NCBI GenBank assembly: GCA_022495995.1
Contig: JAFEMH010000975.1
Span: 248,001 to 312,000, forward strand
DNA: 64,000 nt
From: Adenophora triphylla var. japonica
Taxonomy: Eukaryota > Streptophyta > Magnoliopsida > Asterales > Campanulaceae
Direction: 5' to 3'
The notes under the pieces are model-generated. The model saw only the letters and a program-made list of their open reading frames with translations. It was not told the origin of the DNA and did no database searches. The translations under genes were made by a program, and so were the position numbers. This document shows positions 1 to 12,395 of this stretch, one piece after another. The stretch's first letter is position 1; each line of letters begins with the position of its first letter.

Positions 1-269
1 ATGTTTCCTTCCAGTATGCCTCCAAATGTTGGAAATGACAATTGAATTTGATGAATCGAACTTCTTCGGAGTCTGCTCGCTTGAGTGCGTTGACATAATT
101 GGCATCACCGGATTCTGGGGGATTCTGATGAGACTTGCCCCGATAGTCCCTTGGTCGATTCGGAGGAGGTAGCCCCGGTGTCTGGCTAAGAGCATGCTTA
201 GTGACGGTCTCGGCTTCGTTCCCTATGAGGAAACTGTCGCCCCTAATGACTTCAAGGTCCCCTTGCCGG

Positions 270-1577
270 TTAATGAACTTGACACATTGGTGGAGGGTGG
301 AAGCTATGGCCTTCATGTGATGCAACCAAGGGCGTCCTAATAGGGCTGTGAACTCGGATGGGATGTCCATTACATGGAACGTCCATTACATGGAACCTCG
401 CCGGCACCATTTGGGTTTCGTACCAGAGTTCCAGAGTTACTGTCCCCAGGATGGGACGAGACGAACCGTCATAGGCCTTGATAGTCCGGGTAGATGGGAT
501 CATATGCCTTTCATTGATGCGCAGGGCCCGCATCATGCTAAGGGGAAGGACATTAACGGCCGATCCATTATCCACCAATACTCCAGGGAGCGATACGGTG
601 TTGAGCTTAATGGTGATGTACAAAGCTTCATTGTGTTTGGAGACATCTCTTGGCAAATCTTCGTCACAGAAGGTGATCATGCTACCATATAGCCGAGGAT
701 CATAGATTTGGTCCTTGTCTCGAGATAGAGAGTCATCAAGCCAGTCACTTCGTGCCTTTTTCTTGCGAGGTAGTACCTTTGCTGAAGCCCCTGGGTTATA
801 TTGAGGCCGTTTGTGGCGGTTGCCATCCCCAGTCAGCATGTTGATTGAGTGCGAGCGCCAAACTGGCGTTGGTCTTTCTTTGTCGGTGTACACTCGGGAG
901 TTGGACAAACTGAATCTTGGCTGACCCCGCGGGGGGTTAGACTCTTGATTGGCAATGAAATTACCCAGATCTACAGTATTCTGGTGTTCGAAGGTCTCAA
1001 GTCTATCGCTGGCAAGGCTTTTCGGCTTTTCTATCCCTGTTTGCTTTGGGGAAGACTGGCTGGAGTAGAGTACATAGTAATCAAATCCCCCAGATGGCTC
1101 CCCGAGCGTACCCACACTGGTATCACCGGCCTCGAACCTCTCTTTCAATTTTTGCTGGGAGGAAATTTTCTTCTTCTTAGGAGGACGGTCCTCGTGTATC
1201 CAGTCCTGATAATCCCTTTCAAGGCATGGCAAGTCACGTATATCCCACCAAATGTGTTCTACTACTGGTGGTGGATTTGGGACCTCGGGTTGAGCGGTCT
1301 TGGAATGACTTTGAGTTGAACTGGAGCGGGGAGATCTGCTATTGGGCTCATCTGGAAGCGAATGGTTGGATTCCGCCGGATAATGAGAGGTATTAAGAGC
1401 CAGGGGAACAGGCACATGTTTGTCCTTCGGGGGAGCCCCAGTCAGTTGGGATATTGCTAATGTCCCGAAATGGCGTGTGGCCTCTTCAATCCAGGTTTGC
1501 TGTTTGTTCTGGCGTTCCTCAAGAGCTTTGATGGCTGACCATATTTCCTCCACTGTTTCCCGATCTTCATTACCCAT
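270..1577 (-). pseudogene. Ty3-gypsy gag C-terminus plus retropepsin-like protease, frameshifted
   Basis: This is a 435-codon open frame. Its first part is low-complexity and charged. From about residue 300 it matches the retroviral-type aspartic protease of plant Ty3-gypsy elements: a stretch starting ITFCDEDLP, then the active-site region VLVDNGSAVNVLP (D-N-G-S where D-S/T-G is usual), then AYDGSSRPILG and a VMD motif. Just after VMD the frame is lost. A 16-bp tandem duplication (365-380 and 381-396) shifts the reading, and the conserved LLGRPWL motif is found in a different minus-strand frame downstream (lower coordinates). The element is therefore probably dead or decaying. Its upstream gag lies in broken frames at about 1457-2173. 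Confidence 0.8.
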
Positions 1578-2173
1578 GCTGATATCTGCTGATCGGTATC
1601 ACTACGAGAGGGGACAACGACGGTATGCCGAACTGTTTCGTCCCCCGATCGCGTTGGAATGGTGGCCCTTTGAATTGCTGTTTGGGGGCCGGTTGCCTGT
1701 AAGTCGACGGGCGAAGTCCCGCGGTGGAGACATAGGAATCTTGTGGTGGCATCTTGATATACCTGTGGATGGTTAAGAATGGGAGGAGAACCTTCTTCCT
1801 TCTTTGCGGTAAAAGTGCCATCGGAATTGAGACCGATAGTCAAACCATGAGTTGCAACAACCCCAAGGTCGTCAATTTGAGCCTCATGTCGAAGTCTCAT
1901 CTCGTTCTACCAACCGGATCCAATGCCGGTCCTGTTCGAGGGATTTTGGAGGACGGAGTGACGTTGTCCCCATCATTACCGGCTGATGCAGACATTCCGA
2001 AACTCGGAGTCGGAATAAACGGCGAAGCTGACGATGCGCTTGACTCTTCCCAACTGATCAAACGGTGACCCGGTGTCCGGAACCAACCTTTGTGAGGAGC
2101 TGCGGGGGCAAAGGCACGAGGGTTCAGAGATTAGGGGATTGAAGGAGGGTAAGCGTTTGGGCTTTGGGCTCAT
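1457..2173 (-). pseudogene. Probable gag N-terminal remnant of the same element
   Basis: Overlapping short minus-strand frames (1457-1900, 1570-1821, 1976-2173) lie directly upstream of the protease frame, where gag belongs. None is long or has a diagnostic motif, and a capsid domain cannot be recognised by eye. The assignment rests on position alone. Confidence 0.35.
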
Positions 2174-3432
2174 GCAACATGCAGTTATTTGTTCTTGTTT
2201 ACTTAAAACATGTTTTATTAACCTAATCGGTTGGAAAAGATTGCTCTTCTTTTTCGCAAACTACTCTGGATCCTGGATCAGTGGGCCCCGTCACTACGTC
2301 TATAAGCCCCTCGTATTCCACCTGTATTTCGACCTCCCAGCGGATGCCCCGGCGAGGGTCCTATAGGGCAAGCGGGTCCCACCGACCGAAAGAAAAACGA
2401 TCCTAAAAGTCTGGCGGGTAATCGAGTCTTAACGAGCATTCGATGTAAATTACGGACAAAGCTGACGTCAAAGTCAAGATCATGTCCGAGGGCTCGACAA
2501 AAAGTCGGCATGATTTGGACTGATAAATGTCCACAATTGATCTTGACTTGTCGTCGGTTAAGCCGTAATTAGACATGGAATAATCATTAATCCTTGATGA
2601 CTCAGTGTCATGCTGGGAGTCTGTGTATAATTTGTGCGCCGAGCCGAAGTCAAGGCGCCGGTCAATATCTTGGTCAAAGTCTGCGGCGAAAACCGGCATG
2701 ACTTCAACCGATTAGTGGTCCCCGAAAGATATTGAGTCGGTATGCCGACAAAGGCTTGAAAGGAAAGGTCTATACACGTACAGGCATGACACGTACCAAA
2801 CTAAAACCAACCGGTCTCGGACAAAAGTGTGTCACGGACAAGTGCATGGTCGACACGAGGCTCCATGGGATGTTTGGGTAGTCCTGTGCTTGCACCGAGA
2901 GGCGTAATAAGACCAAATGGGCCGCGACAAGGATTTTTCCAGGTTAGGGACGTAGTGTGCAGTGTACGGTCAACGTGCGCGTAGTGTCCAAGCAGTCTAT
3001 CTTCTTTTTCTGAGTAAAATAGAAATTTTTCATGTGTCTTAAAAAGAATGATGCATGGTTTTTTTTTTGAAATTTTTTTTTTTGAAAAATTTTTTTTTTG
3101 AATTTTTTTTTTTTTTAAATGAAATGAGCACATAATTCAAAATTCAAACAGTCCAAGGCAACGAGTCCAACAGTCAAAATTTTGACTTTTTCCGAGGCGG
3201 CCAAAACAACACGAAAATGTGCAAACCCGATACACACACACAAAAACAAACGGTTTCAAATGCCGGGACGGAAGCTTGACCCTCAAAAGCTTTTTTTTTT
3301 TTTTTAAACAATGATACCGGTACGTGGGATTGTTAAACCACAATTTATCCCCGACTCGTGTTAGGAGGCGATAACGGGAAGTTTAATGATTTCCACCAAT
3401 ATACCAAATATCATTTTTTTAAAGCTTATTAG
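2174..3432 (-). other. Untranslated leader of the Tat-type element
   Basis: There is no convincing coding here. The segment lies between the primer site and gag. It includes a stretch of alternating T runs (3057-3118) and a second T run near 3291-3305. Long leaders are usual in Tat/Ogre elements. Confidence 0.5.
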
Positions 3433-3450
3433 TCCCCAGCGGAGTCGCCA
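3433..3450 (-). other. Primer binding site, tRNA-Arg type
   Basis: The plus strand reads TCCCCAGCGGAGTCGCCA, the 3' end (with CCA) of a plant tRNA-Arg. The minus-strand RNA would therefore pair with that tRNA. It sits one base from the LTR end, as a primer site should. This primer is characteristic of Tat/Ogre elements. Confidence 0.8.
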
Positions 3451-3451
3451 C

Positions 3452-5168
3452 TGTGATGATGTGCCAATTTTTCGAAAGGACTTTGAATTTTTCGTTTCTT
3501 TGAAAACCAATCGAAAAAACAGGAGTCGCCACGCCATTTTTGTTTTAAGGGCCAAAACTTTGAAAAATGCCTGAAATAAGAGATTTGGGTTCGGAGGTCA
3601 CATTACACGCCGGGAAGAACGTTAGTGTTCACCCGGAATGCCTCGTAAAACGAGTCTTCCAAGCATAGAAACCATTTGTGTGTGTGTGTGTGTTACTTTG
3701 GCCAAAATAAATTCAAATTGAGAAAAGTAAAAATTGGGAATTCTTTATTAGACTTTGGAAAGATCCCATGATTTTTGGGGTGATTTTTGGGTGGATATTT
3801 GGTACTCAAAAGATTTTTGGAAGTTGAACACCATTTCTGCCAGAATGAAAAAGGCAGTGGACACTTGATTTTGAAATGGACTTTAGGACTTGAAAACTCC
3901 AGAATCTGGGAAAAGTACGAGAATGAAAAATGTTCAAAACACCTTAAATAAGGTTTTTGTAAAAGAAATTTTCATTTTGGAGATGATTTGAGGACCCAAA
4001 ACCTTCTGGAAATCTCAGATATGAAATCTGGACTTCCAGAGACTGAGGAACTGACCCTTAAAGGAAAATTTGAAAAATGGAGTTTTACTCATGAAAAAAA
4101 TAAAATAAAAATATTTCTGGAAAGCTATGGATATTGGCTACAAAAAGTGTTTTGTAGTCAACACCAAATTCCAAGTTTATCTGTGTCCAAAAAATTAGAC
4201 CATGGACAGAGGTCTTAGAAAATTGCTACTGGACAGCAACTTTCTTAAGAAGAAAAGCATGATTTTAAGGGGGTTTTGCATCCATGCTTGTCCCCATTTC
4301 CCTAGGTTTTGATTAGTGATCACTTGACATTTTAGTGGTGAATCAACTATATCAAACCATCCTTGGGGTACATTAGGACTAAGCACTTCATTTGCTTGGG
4401 AAGGGGAATTTTATCCTTTGAAAAAGAGATTTGATGTATGAAAATGATTTTTAGGGTTTTGAAAATGTGTTTTCTTTGCAAGTAAGTAAGAATACTTTGA
4501 AAATAATGTTGATCCTTGTAGAAGATCATCCATGGAGATGAACTTCCATGGTGATCTTCTTGGATCTAAGACAAGAAGATGAACAAACTACATTTTGGAG
4601 TTTGAAAATGCATGCATGAATGAAGGAGTTTAGGGTAAGGAGAAGGAGGGTTTACCAATATTCTTTTGTGTTTTGAGTTTTTGGCTTGAATGTAAGAGTG
4701 TTTGAGGCTTGAATATGAGAGTGTTTGAGTGAGTGTGATTTTGGGTGAATAGTTGAGAAAAAGGTGACAATTCTAGAGAATTCTCACTGTTTTCTCTCTA
4801 TTTTCGCCAAGGTGCAGTTGTGAAAAATGTTTTTTCTCTTTTATTTCTGAGACTGAAGGCCTCAATTTATAGCCCTCTGAAAATGACAAAACCCTCCGCG
4901 CGGACAAGACCTGCAGCGTGCACTGTTCATTAATTGCAGCTGCAGGCTTTGGACACAAAGAATATTTTCAAAAAAAATCAAACTGATTATGTTTTTCAGC
5001 TTGCTAATTCGGGTTTTTTCTATTTCTTTTGCTTTTTGAGATTCTTTCTTTGGTTTATCTTTAAATGGCAATCCCTAATCTACCCTTACTTGGTTAGAAA
5101 TGTTAGGAATTGTTAGAAATGTTAGGAATGTTAAAACTTTCGTTAATTTTCTAACGAAAATACTAACA
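3452..5168 (-). repeat. 5' LTR of the Tat-type element
   Basis: On the minus strand it begins TGTTAGTATTTTCGTTAG at 5168 and ends beside the primer site. About 1.7 kb. A TATAAA box lies at 4866-4871 (minus). A CG palindrome TCCGCGCGGA (4895-4904) sits 24 bp upstream of it. A GT microsatellite lies at 3677-3692. The matching 3' LTR is outside the window, so the exact ends are inferred. Confidence 0.6.
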
Positions 5169-6294
5169 AACTCAAATTGGAGCACTTACACATATGTCTA
5201 GGCATATTTTAATCTCATCTTATGCCTTGGGTCCAAAACCATTTTGATAACCCAATTAAGTTCATTCACTTTAAAACGTATAGGAACCACCATTTCCTCA
5301 TCTTGCTCGCATTCGAATAGAATCAAAGCACCTTGCTATGGCAAGCCCACCCAAAACTATCCGAATGGTCTCAAGTGTTTTTAATCATGAATTGGCATAA
5401 AGAACTTAAAAGTTTAATGAAGGTTCTTTAAGGTAGATTATAAGCATATCAGAAAGATGGTCATAATCATGCACCAGGTAAGTTCCCAGGAAGATAGGTG
5501 AGCCACAAGGACTACTTAAGTACCAACTCTTCCTTAGACAGAACTCTCCTAGACATGCATAATTAGAAATCAACTCTGATTAGGCAACATAATCACTACC
5601 TTTTATAAACAATCAGTTTCCTTTTAAATTTCGCGTAATTATGACTTGTTTCCATAAACAATCATAAAATTCAAAATTTACAATGTCTAAATCTAAGCAT
5701 ATTAGGAAACTAAAATATCATGTTTCAACTAAACATCTAATTAAAAATTCTTAGCATGTAAGAACAAATAAAACATGCATCGCAATAATTATTAAAATCA
5801 CATTTTAATCAATTAATCATGCATAAACAATGAATCAATCTAGCATGGCCTTATAAACTTAACTTTATAACATCCAGATTTTCATATGAACATATCAGTT
5901 TGTAAACACAATCACAGAATAGCAGAAAAATTGAACAAACCGGATTCGCCCCGATTTGGCTTATTATGTCGCGTGACAACATCAGCCAGAGGCTAGATTT
6001 GTCGCGTGACATAACTAGCCAGATTACCAGATTTTCACATACGGCTTACTATGTCGCGCGACCTAAGCAGCCAGTTCGCAGAATTTTCAGATTCAAATCA
6101 ATTCAGATCACATGCAATTAAATCACATAAAACAACCCTTTTAAAGATTTAATTCAACATAATTCGAAAACGATTTTCATATTGTTTCACATAAACAATC
6201 AAAATTCTATCGCATACATAAACATGCAATAAGCATATAAACAATTTATATCTTAAATCTAGCATGTTAATTCAAACTTAATCATACGAACGGG
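5169..6294 (-). other. Copia untranslated leader
   Basis: This A/T-rich, non-coding sequence lies directly inside the copia primer site and extends left until cut by the Tat LTR. It has no gag frame. It contains three copies of GTCGCG(T/C)GAC (5968-5977, 6001-6010, 6053-6062), the same motif found twice in the adjoining LTR. Confidence 0.55.
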
Positions 6295-6306
6295 ACTCTG
6301 ATACCA
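6295..6306 (-). other. Primer binding site, initiator tRNA-Met type
   Basis: The minus strand reads TGGTATCAGAGT, one base off the canonical copia primer site TGGTATCAGAGC. It starts one base from the LTR end at 6308. Confidence 0.85.
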
Positions 6307-6307
6307 C

Positions 6308-7663
6308 TGTTGGGTTTTACGGGTCCATGCGCAGCGGAATTAAGCATTAAAAACATAAAACCCAAGAAGCCCTAGGATCCGTTCTATACAATTAATTTAA
6401 ATTCCTATGAGATAGAATTATACCAACCTTGAACGCTTTCCGTTCTTGAGCTATCGAACGATTTGATTATGTGATATCGAATCACAAACTTCGTTCTTCA
6501 ACTTGCTTGAACTCTAGGCCTTGATCGATGAACGAGCGAAGACCCTCTTTCGGTATCCACACCTTTGAATGAATTCAAGAACGATTTCTTGATGATTGCT
6601 AGATCTAAACCTTAAAGAATATTGAGAGTATTTTGTTGTGAATTTTGCTTGAAAATTTCGGCTAGACTATTAGGGTTGACATACCTCTCATATTTATACT
6701 ACATTAGCATAAATACGTCTCCTAATCGTATTAGGAGAATAGGCTGTCAAAACGCGTCTGGGACTTAATATGTCGCGCGGTATACTAAGCCCATGGCTAA
6801 GTATGTCGCGTGACAAATGTAGCCAGATACAGAAACTCTCAATCATTCTTTCTCTGGTTTAACCAATTCATTCTAGTTGTGTGTGACCCAATAGGATTAT
6901 ATTATGTTGGCAATGAGTTCGATCACATCGAACCTCATAAGACATAAGCGGACTCTAGCAAGCCATTATGTCTACCCAAATAATATAACGTAAGAGTTCA
7001 CGTTTCCAATGGTGTACTTCCATTTCTCCCTTTGTCTCACGATGTTATATTGAACACAAGTCATGGTCTTTGTCAACTTGTCTTTGTTCAATGCTTTCTC
7101 AATTCTTTGAGTATAATGATAATTCCAATCATATTGGGGTACAACCATACACTTTCATCATTATCACTCATCGAGGGGCCCAAGCAAAACATCTCTCTTC
7201 CGAGGGACAAATTCCATCTTGACTTATCGTCCTTCCCATCATGAATCCGATCATGCCAAAGATAGCCTTTATAGATATCGTGTTAAGATATCGTTTGACT
7301 AAAATCAAACATGACTTTCATCATATGTAAGGTCACGATAATCTCAGGTCTAGGGACTAAATGAAGTAACCTTATGAGATTTACTTATGACACTTGACCA
7401 TGTCATAAATCTCATGCGGGTCATGTCCAGTCACTTGTTCTCTAACAAGTTCCCATAATTTTAATGTGCATCTCTATGCATATAATCATCACATGATTAT
7501 CCATTGACAATTATACTAATTATTTTCTTAATAATTAGGGACAGAGATTATTATAAACAAATATACAAAACATATAATAATCAAATGATAAACATCTCAT
7601 ATAATAATAAATAATGTCAACACATAAGTCTATCAATCATAGGCCTAGGGCATAACACCAACA
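6308..7663 (-). repeat. Copia LTR, minus orientation
   Basis: It is bounded on the minus strand by TGTTGGTGTTATGCCC (start, 7663) and CCCAACA (end, 6308), 1356 bp. A TATAAATA box lies at 6691-6698. Two CG palindromes, GTCGCGCGGT (6772-6781) and GTCGCGTGAC (6805-6814), lie 74 bp and more upstream of it. It is homologous to the plus-oriented LTR at 10830-12395, but clearly diverged and shorter. Confidence 0.85.
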
Positions 7664-10600
7664 AGATTGTCATTGGAAGCAAAGTTGCAAGGCTAATTAG
7701 GAAGGCCTAAAAGGTGAAGAAGGGCAATATGATTGCTACTACTTCAAGTATCTATATGGTAGATATTTTCCTTTCGACTTCTTGTTCTTGGGTATATGAT
7801 ACCGGATATAGATCCCACATTTGTTTAAATGTGCAAGAAATAAAGAATAGAAAGCTACTCAAAGAAGGTGAATTAAACCTATGCGTGGTAATGAAGCAAG
7901 AGTTGCTGCATTAGCCGTAGGGACTTATGAAGTCACTTTACCTTGTGGACTAGTACTTGTTTTGAACAAGTGTGACTACGTTCCGAATTTGAGTAGGAGT
8001 ATCATTTTGTTTCTTATGAGGATGATGAAGGATATAATTTTCTTATTGAGAATAAGAAGCCTTATATTTATTTAATGATATGCATTATTGTAATGCATAT
8101 GTCATTGAATGGTCTTCATATCCTTGATGTTAAGATACAAAATAATATTGAAGATATCTATAATATAAGTGTGAAATCTAAACCGAATGATATGAACAAC
8201 ACGTTCATATGACATTGCCGGCTTGGTCATATAAATGAGAAACGTATAATCTAAAATTCATTAACATGGACATTTAGACTCGTATGATTATGAATCATTT
8301 GAGGTATGTGAATCTCGTTTATTTGGTAAAATGACCAAACCACCCTACACTAAGAGTAGTGGGAGGGCTAGTGACTTATTGATCCTAGTACATGAGATGT
8401 ATGTGGACCATTGAGTAGCATTGCTAGGGGAAGATTTCGGTATTTCATTTACATTCACTGATGACTTATCTTGATATGACTATGTCTATCCGATGAAGTC
8501 CAAAAGTGAATCGATTGAGATATTTGGAATATTTCAAAATGAAGTACAAAATAATCTTGGCAAAAATTATTAAGTACTTCGATTAGATCGAGGTAATGAA
8601 TATTTAAGCCAAGAGTTTGACTATCATCTCAAAACTGTGAAATTGTTTCAGAGTTGACTCCATGCGGAACACCATTTTGAATGGTGTGTCTGAAAGGAGA
8701 AATTGAACCTTGTTAGACATGGTTCGTTTGATGATGAATCAAAGTTGACCTTCCTATTACCTTTTGAGGATATGCATTAGAAATTGATGCGTTTAAACTG
8801 AATTGTGTCTAAACTAAATCGGTTCCTAAGTCCTCACATGAGATGTGGCATGGAAGAATGTCTTTCATGAAGATTTGGGGTTGCGAATCTTATATAAAGA
8901 GACTTGTCTCTTATAAGTTAGCACCAAATCTGACAAGGTTAATTTCGGATATTAATTTTACAACCGCAAAGAGAACAAAATGTTTGTTGCTCTATATGAT
9001 TCGTTTCTTGAGAAATAGTTTCTCAATAAAGTATCTAGTGGGAGTAAGATTGATCTTGAAGGAGTTCAAGAACCTGAAAATGACATGGAACCAAGAGTAG
9101 AGACGGAACCAAGTTCACAAGGAGTTGTGGAACCGGTTCAAAATACACAAGTTCTTCGCAGATCTGATAGGATACGATCCGAACCTGAGAGATATGGATT
9201 TCTCATATCGGAAAGTAATCAAGTGGGAGTCATTGAGAATGACGGACCTACTTCCTATCTAGAGACGATGTCCACTCCTAATTCGGATAAATGGTTATGA
9301 ATCATGGAATCCGAATTGTAATCCATGTTTGATGATCAATTTTTGAACTTGATTGGTCCACCTGAAGGTGTAAAAAACCATAGGGTGCAAATGGGGTTTC
9401 AAGAAGAAAACCGACATGGATAGAAGGTGTATACTTTCATGACTAAGAATTGTAGCAAAGGGATTTAGGAAAATTCATAGTATTGACTATGTTGAAACCT
9501 TTTTTCCCGTTACAATGTCGAAGTCTATTAGAGTTTCAATTGCCATTATCGCATATTGTGAATATGAGATATGGCAAATGGATGTCAAAACAGCGTTTCT
9601 TAACGAAAACCTACTTGAGGATGTATACATGATACAGCCTGAAGGGTTTGTCGATCCAAGAAATTCTAATAAAGTATGCATGTTGTAAAGATCCATAAGA
9701 TGGGTTGAAGCAAGCTTCGAGGGGTTGTAATCTTCATTTTGATGAATCGGTCAAAGAGTTTGACTTCATCAAGTACGAAGGTGAACTTTGTGTATACATG
9801 AAATTCAGTGGGAGCATAGTATTATTTCTATTGTTATATGACAATGATATCTTACTCATTGAAAACAAAGTTTCGACACTTAAAACTGTCAAGTCTTGGT
9901 CAAGGAAAGGTTTCTCAATGAAAGATATGGGTGAAGCCGCTTACATCCTTGGTATCAAGATCTATAGAGATAGATCTAAAAGGATAAGTTGGTTTGAGTC
10001 AAAATACTCATATTGATAAGGTTCTTAGATGATTCTAAGAAAGGTAACTTGTCAATGGGTCATGGTATTACTCTTAGCGAGACTCAGTGTCCCATGACAA
10101 CTGATGAGCAAAAGAGAATGAATGAAGTTCCATATGCTCCGACATTTGGATCTGTCATGTATGCCATGATTTGTACTAGACCCGACGTCTAGTATGCTTT
10201 GAGCATGACGAGTCGATACCAATCTGATCCTGGTGAGAACCATTGGATGGCAGTCAAGACGATCCTTAAAGTACTTAAGAAGAACTAAGGATACGTTCTT
10301 GGTATTTGAAAGGTTGGAAGTTAATCATGTTGTAAAGGTTACACGGATGCTAACTTCCAAACTGACAAAGTTAGTTAAAATCACAATTAGGATTTGTGTT
10401 TATGCTTATTGGAGGTGCGATTTTATTGGAAGAGTTCCAAGCAGAAAATCGTAGCCGATTCTACCTCTAAGGCTTAATTTTAGCAACATATGATGTAGCT
10501 AGAAAAGGCAGTTTGGATCAAAAGTTCATTAGTGTTTTGGAATTGTTCCAAGTATCACTAATCCGATGGAACTTTGTTGTGACAATTGTGGTGTCATTTG

Positions 10601-10829
10601 TGCAAGCAAAAGAACCAAGGTCACATCAGCGATCCAAACACATTCTAAGACGTTTCCACCTCATTTGAGAAATCTGTGAAAGGGAAGACGTTAAGATATG
10701 CAAGGTACCAACGGATGACAACATTTCGGACCCTCTCACCAAGCCTTTGCCACAAGCTAAACATGATGGTCATGTTAGGTCCATGGGTATAAGATACATG
10801 AATGATTGGGCCTAGTGCAAGTGGAAGAC
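7664..10829 (+). pseudogene. Copia gag-pol body, 5'-truncated and decayed
   Basis: The body starts abruptly inside the gag zinc knuckle (DCHWKQSCK region). In order there follow protease (SCSWVYDTGYRSHIC, near 7776), GAG-pre-integrase (CRLGHINEK, near 8215), integrase remnants (8340-8600), and reverse transcriptase (IWQMDVKTAFLNENLLEDVY, near 9570). The RT active site reads YDND where YVDD is expected (near 9840). RNase H remnants lie near 10380-10500. Stops and frameshifts occur throughout, so no protein is made. A purine-rich tract (about 10816-10829) precedes the 3' LTR. Confidence 0.85.
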
Positions 10830-12395
10830 TGTAGGTGTTAGTGCCTTAGGCCTATAGAGATAGACTTATATGTAATGTCATTATTCATTTTATATATGAG
10901 ATTATTAATTTGATTATTATATGTTTGCATGTTTACTTTAATAATCGTGTCCCTAGTACTTATGAAGCACTAGTATGAAGTCTAATGGATAATCATGTGA
11001 TGATTATATGCATGGAGATGCACATTAGATTCATGGGTACTTGTTAGAGAATAAGGTACTGGACTTGACCCATTATGAGATTTATGTCATGGTCAAATGT
11101 CATAATTAAATCTCATATAGTCATATCATTGATATCCTTTGACCTGAGATTATCATCGTCTTCCACTCGATGAATATTATGTTTGATATAGTTTAACGTT
11201 GTCTTTAACCGGATAACAATAAGGGCTATTATTGGCATGATATGATTCTTGTTGGGAAGAATGATAAGTCAAGATGGAAATTTGTCCCTCGTAAAGAGAG
11301 ATGTTTGCTAGGCCACTCGTAAGTAAGATTGATGTAGTGCATGGCCATGCCCGAATGAATTAATGTGATTAATATCATTCGATTAATCAATTTACTTGGT
11401 AACGAGAAAGCATTGAACAATATGAGTTGATGTGGACCATGACTCATGTTCAATATAACATCGTGTGACAATGGGATTGTGATATGTTCTATGTAGGAAA
11501 ATCAAACTTGATATTATACTATTTGGGTAGGCATGATGGCTTGCTAGAGTCCGCTCATGTCTTATGAGGATCGATGTGATCGGACTCATTGCCAACATAG
11601 TATAGTCCTATGGGGTCACACGCATCGAACGAATTGTCAAAAATGAAGAATATGGAGGTTCTGCACTCAGGGGACGACTCGTCCCCAGGCCTGAACTAAC
11701 TATTCCCTTGGCCTGGGACGAATGATTCGTAGATCGACTCATGAGGGACGACTCGTGCCCTTGGGGACGAGTCGTGCCCTCAAGGGACGAGTCGTGCCCT
11801 GGTTTGAACCAACTATTCCCCTAAAGGGGGACGCCGGGATCAGAGGTTTGTCCCAAGGGGACGACTCGTGCCATGGGGGACGAGTCGTCCCGTCGACGCT
11901 GAACTGACGTAAAATTGGCTTTAAATTAGGGTTTTTCAAAGGGCTTTTATTTGTAACATATAAATACAACCCCTTTGTTGCCCTAGCAGCCATTCCACCC
12001 TTTTGAGTTTAGAGAAACACAAAAAGATATAGATTTCCAATTGTGAATTGAGAATCAAAATCAACCCAATCCATATTTCTTCATCGATTGAAAAGAGTTT
12101 CAATCAAAGGATCTAGCAATCCTCCTAGAAGAGTTCTAGGGTTCGTTCCTCGCGTGGATACACATAGAGGATCTTCGCTCGTCAAGATCTTTAGTTCGTG
12201 ATTCGCCGTTCGTTCATCAAGGATTAATAAGGTCATTCAATCTGGAGTTGGGTCAAGTTTATCAACGACAAAAGCACTCAAGGTTGGTATTTCTATTTCA
12301 TCTTTCTTAATTAATCATCTAGAATGGATTCTAGGGCTTCGGGTTTTTCGAGTTATTGCATTATTCTGCTGCGCATGGACCCTCGAAACCCAACA
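10830..12395 (+). repeat. Copia 3' LTR, plus orientation
   Basis: It starts TGTAGGTGTTAGTGCC and ends CCCAACA, 1566 bp. A TATAAATA box lies at 11959-11966. Six copies of the palindrome-like GGGACGA(C/G)TCGT(C/G)CC fall within 11670-11891. Beyond the LTR the sequence is CACTA coding sequence. The flanking five bases are CATTA, but no matching left duplication was found. Confidence 0.85.

Larger units (their letters stand above)
1..5168 (-). mobile_element. Ty3-gypsy Tat/Ogre-type element, 5' portion
   Basis: Reading leftwards on the minus strand, the order is LTR (5168-3452), tRNA-Arg primer site (3450-3433), a long A/T-rich leader, then a gag-protease coding remnant running to the window edge. 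A tRNA-Arg primer and a long leader are typical of the Tat/Ogre lineage. The 3' half (RT, RNase H, integrase, 3' LTR) would lie left of the window, so completeness and target duplication cannot be judged. The element appears to have inserted into the leader of the neighbouring copia element, whose leader sequence resumes at 5169. Confidence 0.75.
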
